The notes under the pieces were generated by a model that saw only the letters and a program-made list of their open reading frames with translations, made no database searches and was not told the DNA's origin. Shown here one piece after another: positions 63,863 through 64,000 of a stretch of 64,000 nucleotides of DNA (its first letter is position 1; the number at the start of each line of letters is the position of its first letter). A program made the translations under genes and the position numbers. This DNA comes from JACCZR01 sp035296565 (GTDB lineage: Bacteria > Actinomycetota > Thermoleophilia > Solirubrobacterales > Thermoleophilaceae). The stretch spans positions 1 to 64,000 of the forward strand of contig DATHAQ010000021.1 of the NCBI GenBank assembly GCA_035296565.1, read 5' to 3'.

Positions 63863-64000
63863 CTAGGCGAACAGCCTCCCGAGGCGCTCCAGCCGCTCGT
63901 CCCACTCGCCGCCGACGGTGGCCAGCCACGACGCGGCCTCGCCCAGGGGGCCCGGCTTCAGCTCGTAGACGGTCTCCCGCCCGCGGCGGGCCGAGCGCAC
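63863..64000 (-). CDS. ArsR-family regulator, C-terminal part (truncated by window)
   Basis: The last 45 residues of a minus-strand gene read VRSARRGRETVYELKPGPLG, then EAASWLATVGGEWDERLERL. The wing strand (GRETVYEL) followed by a W-rich dimerisation helix (WLATVGGEWDERL) is typical of ArsR/SmtB-like regulators of the YdfF/SRPBCC-linked group. The HTH lies beyond the window. It converges with the R2lox-type gene. Confidence 0.75.
   Translation of the reverse strand: MRSARRGRETVYELKPGPLGEAASWLATVGGEWDERLERLGRLFA

Overview
This is chromosomal DNA of a very GC-rich actinobacterium with strong third-position G/C bias. I see no mobile elements, phage genes or CRISPR arrays. The gene content suggests a deep-branching class such as Thermoleophilia (Solirubrobacterales-like). 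The evidence is SepF, a GarA-like FHA gene next to a MerR gene, an RsiG-like protein, WS/DGAT, a short HisG paired with HisZ, ECF42 sigma factors, and frequent GTG starts with leaderless-looking promoters. The taxonomic placement is inference.

Layout. 1-580: 3' end of a 23S rRNA, 5S rRNA and the rRNA operon terminator. 593-6311: small membrane protein, HD-like protein, secreted clan GH-A glycosidase, hot-dog thioesterase, DUF389 membrane protein, IDH/IPMDH-family dehydrogenase and an HD hydrolase. 6446-15803: murA, then a tightly coupled histidine cluster (hisZ-G-D-B-H-A-F) running into a tRNA nucleotidyltransferase-like gene, pgeF and a yggS-type PLP gene. 16846-19879: sepF, proC, yggT, lspA and an rluD-type pseudouridine synthase. 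20097-26782: rpsB-tsf-pyrH-frr-uppS-cdsA, then dxr and rseP. 26858-34794: acyl-CoA synthetase, a first ECF42 sigma operon, a Nudix gene, ispG and a GGDEF/HD-GYP protein. 34880-41362: proS, a CDP-alcohol phosphatidyltransferase, an RsiG-like gene, FHA, MerR, apt, SRPBCC and an alkylglycerone-phosphate-synthase-like flavoprotein. 41359-49788: a membrane protein joining an HTH to an RskA-like domain, a thioesterase, nadE, an alpha/beta hydrolase, YbaK, WS/DGAT, an RlpA-like secreted protein behind a c-di-AMP riboswitch, and dinB. 49884-52146: small surface and secreted proteins, including a chaplin-like tandem-repeat protein, and a degenerate STAS protein. 52238-55494: a TetR-controlled ferredoxin reductase/fatty-acid desaturase pair. 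55551-64000: SDR, a CrtC/AttH-like protein, an FAD monooxygenase, a second ECF42 module, two glyoxalase-fold genes, a frameshifted DUF2510 gene, a DHFR-like reductase behind a third ECF42-type promoter, an R2lox-like di-metal oxidase and a truncated ArsR gene.

How it works together. Most of the first 40 kb is housekeeping: translation, histidine, isoprenoid, envelope and phospholipid synthesis. Genes often overlap by 1-4 bases (ATGA, GTGA, TGATG). Many transcription units begin with a TANNNT hexamer only 6-9 bases before the start codon, which predicts leaderless mRNAs. Two divergent gene pairs share overlapping -10 boxes. The right half carries regulatory and lipid or redox genes. The most interesting features are the three ECF42-type promoters, an AUA-initiated pyrH, a MurA with Asp in place of the fosfomycin-target Cys, the single-motif RsiG homologue, and the unusual HTH-TM-RskA membrane protein.
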